NCBI RefSeq assembly: GCF_000308635.1
Contig: NZ_BAGD01000027.1
Location: forward strand, 41,378-105,377
From: Nocardia otitidiscaviarum NBRC 14405
Lineage (GTDB): Bacteria > Actinomycetota > Actinomycetes > Mycobacteriales > Mycobacteriaceae
Length of the DNA stretch: 64,000 bases
Direction: 5' to 3'
Below, piece by piece: positions 45,141 to 54,042 of the stretch. The notes below the pieces were generated by a model. That model did no database searches. It worked only from the letters and a program-made list of their open reading frames with translations, and had not been told where the DNA came from. The translations under genes and the position numbers were made by a program. Position 1 is the stretch's first letter, and each line of letters begins with the position of its first letter.

Positions 45141-46252
45141 CGGCCGCGCAGCCTCTCCACGGCCAGGCGACCCGCCTGCGGCTCGTCGTGGGCACGTACG
45201 GAATCGGGGTCGATGGAGGCGGCGACCGGTCCGGCCGCCAGCTCGGTATCGACCGGGACATTGCGTTTGATCAGGGCCAGCGCCACCGGGCCGAATTCGT
45301 AGTGGTCGACCACCGTGCCCACCACGCCGACCGCGCGGCCACCGGCGGTCACCGGATCACCGGTGGCCGGACGCGAATCCGCGGAGCCGTCCAGATGCAG
45401 CAGCACCAGCTGCCGCGGCGGCTTGCCGAGATTGTGCACGCGGGCCACCGTCTCCTGGCCGCGGTAGCAGCCCTTGTTCAGGTGTACCGCGCCGAATTCG
45501 GCCGGGCCGCCGATCCAGTGCACCTCGTGCGGAATGGTGCGCTCATCGGTGTCGACGCCGATGCGCGGGCGCAGCGCCGTCACCCGCAGCGCCTCGTAGG
45601 CCCACATTCCGGCGGCCTCGGCCCCGGCGTCGCGCAGCCGCGCCCACCAGTCGCCCAGCTGCGCGCGGGGAACGATCAGATCGTAGGAATCGGCCGTGGG
45701 CCAGGGCATGCGGCGCAGGAACCCGCCACCGGGCAGCGCCACCGCCGCATTGACCTCGGGCAGCGCGGCGACACCCAGGGTGTCGGTCAGTTCGGATACG
45801 CGCGGCCCGAGCAGGCTCAGCACGGCGTGGTCGGGTGCGGCCTCGGGCTTGGCGTCGGCCCAGAACACCATTTTCGCGAGGAAGTCGAGCAATGCCGGGC
45901 CGCGCTCGGCCTCGGTGTCGATCCACACCGTGCCGTCGAGTTCGGTCAGCACGAAGTGGTTGAGCACGCGGCCGTTGAGATCCAGGTCCAGATTCTCCGC
46001 CGACCGTCCGTCGCCCAGTTCCGCCACATGCTGGCTGGAGACGGTGTGCAGCCAGGTCAGCCGCTCTTTGCCGGTGATGGTGAACAGGAAGCGATGCGAA
46101 CGGTCCACCACCGCCACCCGCTGCGCCGCCGCGCGCTGCTCGCCGAAGGGATCGCCGTAATGCCACGCGACAGCCGAATCCGGAGACTCGGGCAGCCCTG
46201 CGACTGCCCCTGGATTGGAAAGGATCGGGCTGGGTGCAACCTCGGAGGACAC
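45137..46252 (-). CDS. ygfZ: folate-binding protein YgfZ
   Basis: This 371-aa T-protein-like protein supports iron-sulfur cluster assembly with folate. It shows the YgfZ signature KGCYRGQETVARVHN (invariant Cys), AAQRVAVVDRSHRFLFTITG at the N-terminus and the late strand GRAVGVVGTVVDHYEFGPVA. GTG 46252 was chosen for its position before conserved sequence, and GGAGGACAC spans it. It overlaps the MOSC gene by 4 nt, so the two are translationally coupled. It is divergent from the aminotransferase-IV gene. In M. tuberculosis the pair Rv0811c-Rv0812 is arranged the same way (from memory). Confidence 0.88.
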   Translation of the reverse strand: MSSEVAPSPILSNPGAVAGLPESPDSAVAWHYGDPFGEQRAAAQRVAVVDRSHRFLFTITGKERLTWLHTVSSQHVAELGDGRSAENLDLDLNGRVLNHFVLTELDGTVWIDTEAERGPALLDFLAKMVFWADAKPEAAPDHAVLSLLGPRVSELTDTLGVAALPEVNAAVALPGGGFLRRMPWPTADSYDLIVPRAQLGDWWARLRDAGAEAAGMWAYEALRVTALRPRIGVDTDERTIPHEVHWIGGPAEFGAVHLNKGCYRGQETVARVHNLGKPPRQLVLLHLDGSADSRPATGDPVTAGGRAVGVVGTVVDHYEFGPVALALIKRNVPVDTELAAGPVAASIDPDSVRAHDEPQAGRLAVERLRGR

Positions 46253-46341
46253 ATACCCACAATAGGTGTTGGCCGATCCGCCTTGCGTCGGCGGTGGAGA
46301 ACCCGCGTAACCGGGCACGATCTGTCCTAGGCTCACTTGCC

Positions 46342-47259
46342 ATGGTGGAACGAGTTTTGGTGTCCCTCGACGGCGCGATCCGGGATCCGGACGCGCCGTT
46401 GCTGTATGCGGACGACATCGGTGTGTTGCGCGGCGACGGCGTGTTCGAGACCGTGCTGGTGCGCGACGGCCAGCCGTGCGCGATCGAATCGCATCTGGCG
46501 CGACTACGCAGATCCGCGGAGGCCCTGGAGCTGCCGCCACCGGATCTCGACGCCTGGCGCGCCGCCGTGCAGAAGGCGGCCAAGGAATGGGGGGAGTCCC
46601 GCGAGGGGCTGCTGCGGATGGTGCTCACCCGCGGCCGCGACAGCGAGCAGGGCGTCGGCGGGCAGGCCGCCAACAAGGAGCTGACTCCGGCCGAGCCCGC
46701 GACCACCGGCTACGTACTGGTGCTGCCGGTGCCTCAACGGGTGGAAACCGCGCGCACCGAGGGTGTTTCGGTCATCACACTGTCGCGTGGAATCTCGGTG
46801 GATCTGGCCCAGGCCGCGCCCTGGCAACTTCTGGGCGCCAAGACCCTGTCGTATGCGACGAATATGGCGGCGCTGCGTTTCGCGCACCGCATGGGCGCGG
46901 ACGACGTGATCTTCACCAGTACCGAGCACAAGGTGCTGGAGGGCCCGCGCTCCACGGTGGTCATCGTGCGCGACAAGCAGCTCATCACCCCGCCGCCGAA
47001 GGTCGGCGTCCTGCCCGGCACCACGCAGCGGGCGCTGTTCGCCGAGGCCGAGAAGGCGGGCTGGGAATGCCTGTACAAGCCGATGTTCGTCGCCGAACTG
47101 ATCACCGCGGACAGTATCTGGATGCTCTCCAGCATCACCCTGGCCGCCCGGGTGAACTCGCTCGACGGACTGCGGATGTCGGCGCCGGACCACGCTCCCG
47201 AGATCATCGAACTGGTGAACCGCGGGGTGGCGCGGGCGGGCAGCGTCGCCGACTGGTGA
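46342..47259 (+). CDS. aminotransferase class IV, aminodeoxychorismate lyase-like
   Basis: This 305-aa fold-type IV PLP enzyme has GDGVFETVLVRDGQPCAIES, the PLP lysine in LLGAKTLSYATNMAALRFAH, ADDVIFTSTEHKVLEGPRST and a PPPKVGVLPGTTQRALF segment that closes over the cofactor. The family holds PabC (4-amino-4-deoxychorismate lyase, making 4-aminobenzoate for folate) and branched-chain or D-amino-acid transaminases; mycobacterial homologues were labelled both ways. PabC is favoured by the neighbouring folate-dependent YgfZ, but this is inference. TAGGCT is 8 nt before ATG 46342 (leaderless). Confidence 0.8.
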   Translation: MVERVLVSLDGAIRDPDAPLLYADDIGVLRGDGVFETVLVRDGQPCAIESHLARLRRSAEALELPPPDLDAWRAAVQKAAKEWGESREGLLRMVLTRGRDSEQGVGGQAANKELTPAEPATTGYVLVLPVPQRVETARTEGVSVITLSRGISVDLAQAAPWQLLGAKTLSYATNMAALRFAHRMGADDVIFTSTEHKVLEGPRSTVVIVRDKQLITPPPKVGVLPGTTQRALFAEAEKAGWECLYKPMFVAELITADSIWMLSSITLAARVNSLDGLRMSAPDHAPEIIELVNRGVARAGSVADW

Positions 47260-47362
47260 GGGTGCCGCGGGCCTTTCGGATGACCTTCGGAAGGGCTCGC
47301 GCGGGGACCTGGGGGCACACCTTCGGGGACTTCGGTCACCGCTTGGCAAACGACCAGCATGT

Positions 47363-47376
47363 TGTGGCGCGTCACA
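47363..47376. promoter_or_regulatory. palindrome upstream of cydA
   Basis: TGTGGCGCGTCACA is a near-perfect 14-bp palindrome, 70 bp before cydA. A second small hairpin, CTACG/CGTAG (47413-47417, 47424-47428), lies 18 bp before the start. Either could bind a redox or energy regulator; neither fits CRP or Rex spacing exactly. Confidence 0.4.
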
Positions 47377-47445
47377 TGGTCATCTGATACCCAGCAGGCG
47401 TAGTGTCCGGTACTACGTCATGTCGTAGATCGGCAGGGAGGTCGG

Positions 47446-48909
47446 ATGGACGTCGTCGACGTCGCGCGCTGGCAGTTCGGTATCACCACCGTTTATCACT
47501 TCATCTTCGTGCCGCTGACCATCGGCCTGGCGCCGCTCGTCGCGGGCATGCAGACCGCCTGGGTGATCACCGGCAAGGAGCACTGGAAGCGCCTCACCAA
47601 ATTCTTCGGCAAACTGTTCCTGATCAACTTCGCCCTCGGCGTCGCCACCGGCATCGTGCAGGAATTCCAGTTCGGCATGGGCTGGAGCGAATACTCCCGC
47701 TTCGTCGGTGACGTCTTCGGCGCACCGCTGGCCATGGAGGCCCTGGTCGCCTTCTTCATGGAATCGACCTTCCTCGGACTGTGGATCTTCGGCTGGGACC
47801 GACTACCCAAGAAGGTGCACCTGGCGTGCATCTGGCTGGTCGCCATCGGCGTGAACGCCTCGGCGTACTTCATCGTCGCGGCCAACTCCTTCATGCAGCA
47901 CCCGGTCGGCGCGACCTTCAACCCCGAGACCGGACGCGCGGAATTGACCAGCATCTGGGAGGTCATCACCAATGTGACGACCCTCGCCGCCTTCCCGCAC
48001 GTCGTCGCGGGAGCCTTCCTCACCTCCGCCACCTTCGTCGCGGGCATCGCCGGCTGGTGGATGGTTCGAAATATGCGCAAGGGGGAGGCCGTCGGCGTCG
48101 AGGAGGCCCGCACCATGTGGCGGCCCGCCGCGCGCATGGGCCTGTGGATCATTCCCGTCGCGGCCGTCGCGCTCGTCTACACCGGTGACGTGCAGGGCAA
48201 GCTCATGTTCGAGCAGCAGCCCATGAAGATGGCGTCGGCGGAATCGCTGTGCCACACCGAAACCGACCCGAACTTCTCCATCCTCACCGTCGGCACGCAC
48301 AACAACTGCGACAGCGTGAGCCACCTCATCGAGGTGCCCTATGTGCTGCCGTGGCTGGCCAAGGGCGAATTCAGCGGCGTCACCCTCGGCGGTGTGCAGG
48401 ACCTCCAGGAGGAGTACGTCCTGAAGTTCGGCCCCGGCGACTACCGGCCCAACCTGTTCGTGACCTACTGGTCCTTCCGCGCCATGATCACCTTCATGGC
48501 GGGCTCGATCCTGCTGGCGCTCATCGGGTTCTGGGTGACGCGGCGTGGGCGGGTGCCGGATCAGAAGTGGTTCTCCTGGTTGTCGCTGCTCGCCATCGCG
48601 ACACCGTTCCTGGGCAATATCTCCGGCTGGGTGTTCACCGAGATGGGGCGGCAGCCCTGGGTGGTGGTGCCCAATCCGACCGGGGATCAGAGCATTCGAA
48701 TGACGGTGCAGCAGGGCGTCTCCGGGGTGTCCGCGGGCACCATCCTCACCTCGCTCATCGTATTCACACTGCTGTACGGCATGCTCGCGGTCGCCTGGTT
48801 CTACCTGATGCGGCGCTACACCGTCGCCGGGCCGGAACCGGCCGCCACCGACCAGGACGCCCCGAAGATGACCGGGGATTCCGTCGAGAAGCTTTCCTTC
48901 GCTTACTAG
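47446..48909 (+). CDS. cydA: cytochrome bd ubiquinol oxidase subunit I
   Basis: This 487-aa membrane subunit holds all three haems of the bd oxidase, which reduces oxygen to water with menaquinol or ubiquinol and does not pump protons. It starts MDVVDVARWQFGITTVYHFI with H18, the b595 ligand, and carries ISGWVFTEMGRQPWVV, the GRQPW motif on the quinol side. About nine helices are visible. The quinol (Q) loop is of the short form common in actinobacteria. It leads cydABDC. ATG 47446 follows AGGGAGG. Confidence 0.95.
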   Translation: MDVVDVARWQFGITTVYHFIFVPLTIGLAPLVAGMQTAWVITGKEHWKRLTKFFGKLFLINFALGVATGIVQEFQFGMGWSEYSRFVGDVFGAPLAMEALVAFFMESTFLGLWIFGWDRLPKKVHLACIWLVAIGVNASAYFIVAANSFMQHPVGATFNPETGRAELTSIWEVITNVTTLAAFPHVVAGAFLTSATFVAGIAGWWMVRNMRKGEAVGVEEARTMWRPAARMGLWIIPVAAVALVYTGDVQGKLMFEQQPMKMASAESLCHTETDPNFSILTVGTHNNCDSVSHLIEVPYVLPWLAKGEFSGVTLGGVQDLQEEYVLKFGPGDYRPNLFVTYWSFRAMITFMAGSILLALIGFWVTRRGRVPDQKWFSWLSLLAIATPFLGNISGWVFTEMGRQPWVVVPNPTGDQSIRMTVQQGVSGVSAGTILTSLIVFTLLYGMLAVAWFYLMRRYTVAGPEPAATDQDAPKMTGDSVEKLSFAY

Positions 48910-48919
48910 GAGACTCCGG

Positions 48920-49969
48920 ATGACTCTGCAAGTGTTCTGGTTTCTGCTGGTCGCCGTGCTCTTCATCGGCTACTTCGTGCTGGAGGGCTTCGACTACGGC
49001 GTCGGCATGCTCATGCCCATCATCGGGCGCAAATCCGAGGTGAAGCGGCGCGTGGTGCTCAACACCATCGGGCCGGTGTGGGACGGCAACGAGGTGTGGC
49101 TGCTCACCGCGGGCGGCGCCATGTTCGCGGCCTTCCCCGAGTGGTACGCGAGCCTGTTCTCCGGGTTCTATCTCGCCCTGCTGCTCATCCTCGTCGGCCT
49201 GATCACCCGGGCCTGCGCCATCGAATGGCGCAGCAAGATCAATGACGACAAGTGGCGGCGCTGGTGCGATATCGGCATCGGGCTCGGCTCCTGGATTCCC
49301 GCGCTCGCCTGGGGCCTGGCGTTCGCCAACATCGTGCGCGGCGTCCAGCTCAACGAGAAGCGGCAGATCGAGGGCACTCTGTTCGACCTGCTCAACCCGT
49401 ACGCGCTGCTCGGCGGGCTCACCACGCTGCTGCTGTTCCTGCTGCACGGCGCGATCTTCATCTGCCTCAAGACCGGCGGCGAGGTGCGCGACGACGCCGA
49501 GGCGATCGTGCGCAAGATCTTCGTGCCCACCGCCGCGGTGGTGGCGGTATTCGGCATCTGGACCCAGCTGTCCTACGGGCAGAGCTGGACCTGGATTCCA
49601 TTGGTGCTGGCCGTGATCGGGATCGTGGTCGCCGGGCTGGCGCACAGCCGCAGCCGCGATGGCTGGGCCTTCACCGGCACCGCGCTCACCATCCTGTCGG
49701 CCACCGCCCTGCTGTTCGGATCGCTGTTCCCGGATGTGCTGCCCTCGACCATCGACCCGGCCTTCAGCCTCACCGTGGACGGCCGTGACGGCACCGTCAG
49801 CGCCTCGTCCACGCACTACACGCTGGTGGTCATGAGCTGGGTGGCGGTGGTCATGGTGCCGATGGTGCTCATCTACCAGGGCTGGACGTACTGGGTGTTC
49901 CGCAAGCGGCTCACCATGGAGCAGATCCCCGACCCCATCGGCCTGCTCCCGGAGAAGGCGAAGAACTGA
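48920..49969 (+). CDS. cydB: cytochrome bd ubiquinol oxidase subunit II
   Basis: This 349-aa subunit has about eight or nine helices and begins QVFWFLLVAVLFIGYFVLEG, then FDYGVGMLMPIIG, the CydB start with conserved Phe/Asp-Tyr-Gly. WDGNEVWLLTAGGAMFAAFP and GSWIPALAWGLAFANIVRG are typical. It stabilises the CydA dimer. Its start is 11 bp after cydA, and the gene ends 4 bp before cydD, so the four cyd genes are one operon. Confidence 0.95.
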   Translation: MTLQVFWFLLVAVLFIGYFVLEGFDYGVGMLMPIIGRKSEVKRRVVLNTIGPVWDGNEVWLLTAGGAMFAAFPEWYASLFSGFYLALLLILVGLITRACAIEWRSKINDDKWRRWCDIGIGLGSWIPALAWGLAFANIVRGVQLNEKRQIEGTLFDLLNPYALLGGLTTLLLFLLHGAIFICLKTGGEVRDDAEAIVRKIFVPTAAVVAVFGIWTQLSYGQSWTWIPLVLAVIGIVVAGLAHSRSRDGWAFTGTALTILSATALLFGSLFPDVLPSTIDPAFSLTVDGRDGTVSASSTHYTLVVMSWVAVVMVPMVLIYQGWTYWVFRKRLTMEQIPDPIGLLPEKAKN

Positions 49970-49972
49970 CCC

Positions 49973-52027
49973 ATGGCTCGACCGGTCGACCCGCGCCTGT
50001 GGCGGCACGCCCGCTCGGCACGACGGTATCTCGTGCTGAGCGTGGCGCTGTCGCTGGTGACCACGGTGTGCATCGTGGTCGCGGCCCTGGCCCTGGCGCG
50101 GGTGCTGTCCGGTGTCATCACCGATCCGGGACGCCGTGACATCGACTCCTGGACAACCGAACTGGCGGTCTTCGCGGTCGCGGTCACGGTGCGGGTGGCG
50201 GCCACCTGGTGGCAGTCGCGGCTCGCGCACCGTGCCGGAGCGCAGGTGGTGGCGGAGTTGGAGACCGCGGTGGTGGTCGCCGGAGCCCAGCTGCCGCCGC
50301 GCGAACTGGAGCGCCGCCGAACCGAATTGGCGGTGGTGGCGGGAACGGGACTGAACGGCCTGCGCGCCTACCTCGCCGGGTATCTGCCCGCCCTGCTGCT
50401 GGCCGTGCTCGTGCCCCCGGTCCTGCTGACCGTCATCGCGCTGCACGACCTGGTCTCCGCCGGAATCATCGCCGTCACCCTGCCGCTCATCCCGATCTTC
50501 ATGATCCTCATCGGACTGCTCACCCAGGGGAAGTCCAAGGAGACCCTCGCCGCGACCACCCGGCTGTCGGATCAGCTGCTCGACCTGTTCGCGGGCATGC
50601 CGACACTGCGGGCGCTGGGGCGGGAGACGGGGTCGCGGCCCGGAGCGGGCGGAGACGCCGCGATCGACACCGCTGTCGGCACTGGGGAACCGGCTACCGG
50701 GCGCGGGGACGCGGTGCACGGATCGGGTGTGTCGGCTACGGATGAGTCGGCGCGGACCACCATGGCGGGCCGGGTGCGCGATCTGGGCGAGGCCCTGCAC
50801 AAGCGCACCATGTCGGCGCTGCGCATCGCCTTCCTGTCGTCCATGGTGCTGGAGATGCTCGCCACCCTGTGCGTGGCACTGGTGGCCGTATCCATCGGCA
50901 TGCGACTGGTGTACGGGCACATGGGGCTCTACGGCGGGCTGGTGGCGCTCATCCTGGCCCCGGAGGTGTACCTACCGCTGCGCATGGTGGGGGAGCGGTT
51001 CCACGCGGCGCAGGACGGAATGGCGGCCGCGGACAAGGCTTTCGCCGTACTCGAGCCGGACGGGCGGGAGCAGGACGGGCGGGAGCAGGACGCGGGCGTG
51101 TTCGCGGTGGAGGCCGAACCGCTGGGCGGATCGACCCGTGTGGTGGTCGGCACGTCCGGCAGCTCGCCTGGCCCGTCCCGCGTGGAAACGCGAGAGCTCC
51201 ACGGCCACATCGAGATCGCCGAGTTGAGCGTCGCGGCCCGCGACGGCGCGGCCCCCGACGGACTCTCCGCCACACTGTCGCCCGGCGCGGTGACGGTGCT
51301 GACCGGACCCAATGGCTGCGGCAAATCCACGGTGCTCCAGGCGATTCTGGGCTTGATCGTCCCCGACACCGGTGTGGTGCGCATCGACGGCACACCCGTC
51401 GCCGACCTGGACCCCGACAGCTGGTGGTCCCGGGTGGCGTGGCTGCCGCAGCGCCCCGTGCTCGTCCCCGGCACCCTGCGCGACAATCTCGAACTCCTCG
51501 GCGCTCCCGCCGACCCGGCACAACTGGCCGCCGCCTGCGCCGCAACCGGATTCGACACCGTCCTCGACGAACTCCCCGACCGCTGGGACACCGTCGTCGG
51601 CACCGGCGGCATCGGCCTGTCCCTCGGCCAACGCCAACGCCTCGCCCTCACCAGAACCCTCGCCGCCCAACGCCAGGTCCTGCTGCTCGACGAGCCCACC
51701 GCCCACCTCGACGACGCCAGCGAGGCAACCGTCCTCACCGCGCTGACCGCCCGCGCCCGCGCCGGAGCCACCGTGGTGATCGTCGCCCACCGCCCCACCA
51801 TCCTGGCCATCGCCGGCCACGTCATCGAGGTGCACGCCACCCAGCCGGACGGCGAGTCCGATTCCCTCGTCGCACAGCCGGATGACGAGCGCGACGCGAA
51901 CACCTCGGCGGATGTCCCCGTACCATCCGGACCCGCCGGTGATGCCGCGTACGGCGGGCCGTCCGGGGCGGCCGGGCTGCCTGGGACGACCGGAGTGTCC
52001 GGGACCGCCGGGGTGGTGGGGCGGTGA
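49973..52027 (+). CDS. cydD: thiol reductant ABC exporter subunit CydD
   Basis: This 684-aa half-transporter has an N-terminal six-helix membrane domain and a C-terminal ATPase with Walker A LTGPNGCGKSTVL, signature LSLGQRQRLALTRTL and Walker B VLLLDEPTAHLDD. With CydC it exports glutathione or cysteine (here probably mycothiol or cysteine) so that bd oxidase can be assembled with haem. A linker of about 50 residues between the domains carries a duplicated DGREQ unit, and the C-terminal 60 residues are low complexity. ATG 49973 is 4 bp from cydB. It overlaps cydC by 4 nt. Confidence 0.92.
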   Translation: MARPVDPRLWRHARSARRYLVLSVALSLVTTVCIVVAALALARVLSGVITDPGRRDIDSWTTELAVFAVAVTVRVAATWWQSRLAHRAGAQVVAELETAVVVAGAQLPPRELERRRTELAVVAGTGLNGLRAYLAGYLPALLLAVLVPPVLLTVIALHDLVSAGIIAVTLPLIPIFMILIGLLTQGKSKETLAATTRLSDQLLDLFAGMPTLRALGRETGSRPGAGGDAAIDTAVGTGEPATGRGDAVHGSGVSATDESARTTMAGRVRDLGEALHKRTMSALRIAFLSSMVLEMLATLCVALVAVSIGMRLVYGHMGLYGGLVALILAPEVYLPLRMVGERFHAAQDGMAAADKAFAVLEPDGREQDGREQDAGVFAVEAEPLGGSTRVVVGTSGSSPGPSRVETRELHGHIEIAELSVAARDGAAPDGLSATLSPGAVTVLTGPNGCGKSTVLQAILGLIVPDTGVVRIDGTPVADLDPDSWWSRVAWLPQRPVLVPGTLRDNLELLGAPADPAQLAAACAATGFDTVLDELPDRWDTVVGTGGIGLSLGQRQRLALTRTLAAQRQVLLLDEPTAHLDDASEATVLTALTARARAGATVVIVAHRPTILAIAGHVIEVHATQPDGESDSLVAQPDDERDANTSADVPVPSGPAGDAAYGGPSGAAGLPGTTGVSGTAGVVGR

Positions 52028-53733
52028 GGGCGATGCTGGCCGATTTCCGGCGGATTCGGGAGCTGCTGGAGCTGTCGCGGTGGCGGATGGCGGTGTCGAT
52101 CGGATGGGGCACGCTGGCGTTGGGGAGCGGTCTGGCGTTGGCGGCCCTGGCGGCGTGGCTGATCGCCCGCGCCTGGGAGATGCCGCCGGTGCTGGATCTG
52201 ACCATCGCGGTGGTGTCGGTGCGGGCGCTGGGTATCGCGCGCGGGCTGTGCCGGTATCTGGAGCGGCTGGCCACCCACGATGTGGCGCTGCGGGCCATGA
52301 CGACCGCGCGCACCACCACCTACCGCAGGCTGGCCGCCGCCGACATCTGGCGGCCACGACGCGGCCAAGGCTCGGCATTCGGCGGCGAGGCGTCCGAACC
52401 GCCGGGCGCGGGCGATGCCGGACGAGTGGACGCACCGGCGCGGGCGATCGCTACGGCAGGTGTCGCGGATCCCACGCGGCTGCGGCGGGGGGAGCTGCTC
52501 GGGCGGGTGATGGGGGATATCGACGATCTCGGGGCCGTGGTGGTGCGGGCGTTCGTGCCGATGGCCGTGGCGGTGGTGCTGTCGCTGAGCGCGGTGGTGC
52601 TGTTGGCGTTCATCTCGATACCGGCGGCGCTGATTCTCGCGGTGGCGCTGGTGGTGGCGGGCGTTGTCGCGCCGTGGCTTTCGGCGCGGGCGGCGCGCGA
52701 GGCCGAGGAGGCGGTGCGCGGTGATCGCACCGAGTTCACGGCGGCCGCGCTGACCGTGCTCGACCATGCCCCGGAACTGCGGGTCGCGGGGCGGCTCGAC
52801 CGTGCCGTGGCGAGCACGCGGGCGGCGGGGGAGCGGGCGGTCGCCGCCGAGGACCGCGCGGCCTCGCACAGTGCGTGGGCGGCCGCGGCGACACCGCTGT
52901 CGATCGGCGTGAGCGTGCTGGGCGCGCTGCTCATCGGAATCGTGCTGTACGGCACCGGAACCGGCACGCCGACGGCCGGATTCCAGACGGTCGAGCCGGG
53001 CGGAATCTCGCCCATGGCGCTGACCGTGCTGGTGCTGGTGCCGCTGTCGGCCTTCGAAGCGGTCGGGGTGCTGCCCGCCGCCGCCCAGGCGCTCACCAAC
53101 GGGCGGGCGGCGCTGCGCCGCATCGGCCGGTTCGAGCGCGGCGAATCCACGGCTGTGCGAACGGATTCGCTGGATCTGCCGGACGGGCATCGCATCGCGG
53201 TGGTCGGCCCGAGCGGTGCGGGCAAGACCACGCTGCTCATGGCGTGGGCGGGCCTGTTCGACACCCCGCGCCCCGGCGTCACCTTCTTCGCCGAGGACGC
53301 GCACCTGTTCGGCACCACCGTGCTGGAGAATCTGCGGGTGGCGCGCGGCGACATCACCGAGCCGGAGGCCGAAAGCGCCCTGCGCGCGGTCGGAGCCGGT
53401 GCGTGGCTCGACTCCCTGCCCGACGGCGTGCACACCGAACTGGTGGGCGGCGCGGCCGCGGTATCCGGCGGTCAACGCCGCCGCATTCTGCTCGCCCGCG
53501 CCCTGCTCGCCCCCGCCCGCGTCCTGCTGCTGGACGAGCCCACCGAACACCTGGAGGCCGCCGCGGGCGCGGATCTGCAACGCCGCCTGCTGGACCGCAC
53601 CAGCGGCCTGGTCGCCCCCGACCGTGTCGTCGTGGTGGTCACCCATCAGCTCCCACCCGACCACCGTGCCGACACCGTGGTGCGGGTGGCCGCCGACGGC
53701 ACCGTGGCAATAGACCGGTTTATTCCCTCCTGA
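52024..53733 (+). CDS. cydC: thiol reductant ABC exporter subunit CydC
   Basis: This 569-aa partner half-transporter has the membrane domain at about residues 20-330 and ATPase motifs VVGPSGAGKTTLLMAW (Walker A), VSGGQRRRILLARALL (signature) and VLLLDEPTEHLE (Walker B). The membrane domain includes a Gly/Ala-rich insertion near residues 105-140 (RRGQGSAFGGEASEPPGAGD). GTG 52024 overlaps the cydD stop. It closes the cyd operon; the next feature is the structured-RNA candidate. Confidence 0.92.
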   Translation: MRAMLADFRRIRELLELSRWRMAVSIGWGTLALGSGLALAALAAWLIARAWEMPPVLDLTIAVVSVRALGIARGLCRYLERLATHDVALRAMTTARTTTYRRLAAADIWRPRRGQGSAFGGEASEPPGAGDAGRVDAPARAIATAGVADPTRLRRGELLGRVMGDIDDLGAVVVRAFVPMAVAVVLSLSAVVLLAFISIPAALILAVALVVAGVVAPWLSARAAREAEEAVRGDRTEFTAAALTVLDHAPELRVAGRLDRAVASTRAAGERAVAAEDRAASHSAWAAAATPLSIGVSVLGALLIGIVLYGTGTGTPTAGFQTVEPGGISPMALTVLVLVPLSAFEAVGVLPAAAQALTNGRAALRRIGRFERGESTAVRTDSLDLPDGHRIAVVGPSGAGKTTLLMAWAGLFDTPRPGVTFFAEDAHLFGTTVLENLRVARGDITEPEAESALRAVGAGAWLDSLPDGVHTELVGGAAAVSGGQRRRILLARALLAPARVLLLDEPTEHLEAAAGADLQRRLLDRTSGLVAPDRVVVVVTHQLPPDHRADTVVRVAADGTVAIDRFIPS

Positions 53734-53762
53734 CCTGCGATTTCGCCGTCCGAGAAAATACA

Positions 53763-53791
53763 TTGCCGCCACCGCGCACCCCCACTAGATT
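53763..53791 (+). promoter_or_regulatory. promoter in the cydC-Uma2 gap
   Basis: TTGCCG (53763-53768), an exact 17-bp spacer and TAGATT (53786-53791). Initiation is expected near 53798, well upstream of the next protein gene, pointing to a separate RNA. Confidence 0.6.
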
Positions 53792-53797
53792 CATCGG

Positions 53798-54003
53798 TAC
53801 ACGGGAAAGGAGGTGGTTCGAGAAATGGTTATTTCTAGGACGCGTGAGGTGGCTGCCAGCTAGGCGCTACCGCTGCAGACGGATTCCGTTCGCGCGAGCG
53901 CCTCGCGAATCCCAGGCAGTCACCCGGCCCCCGAGTCCCGATCCGTCCGATCGGATCCGCGTGAACGTTGCATCCGCGGATATGGCTCGGGGGCCGTACC
54001 TTT
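53798..54003 (+). ncRNA. candidate structured RNA with a 12-codon ORF (leader or small RNA)
   Basis: After the promoter comes AAAGGAGG (53806-53813) and a 12-codon ORF (53825-53863) coding MVISRTREVAAS. Next are nested inverted repeats: GGCGCT/AGCGCC (53863-53868, 53897-53902), GGATTC/GAATCC (53881-53886, 53907-53912), and GATCCG/CGGATC (53940-53945, 53952-53957). A long-range pair, CGGCCCCCGAG/CTCGGGGGCCG (53925-53935, 53986-53996), is followed by a TTTT run (54000-54003), a terminator-like end. The ORF has unusually low GC for this genome. No RNA family could be assigned from the sequence alone. It may be an independent RNA or an attenuating leader of the Uma2 gene. Confidence 0.5.
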
Positions 54004-54042
54004 TCCGGCGAGTCTGCTCTGATCAGGAGTTACGCTGAAGCC

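Noticed and set aside
47363..47376. CRP binding site before cydA
   Set aside because: The half-sites TGTGG/TCACA are separated by 4 rather than 6 bases, so it does not fit the CRP consensus; kept only as a palindrome.
50929..53772. Open frame of 947 codons opposite cydD and cydC
   Set aside because: Antisense shadow; both sense genes have complete ABC motifs.
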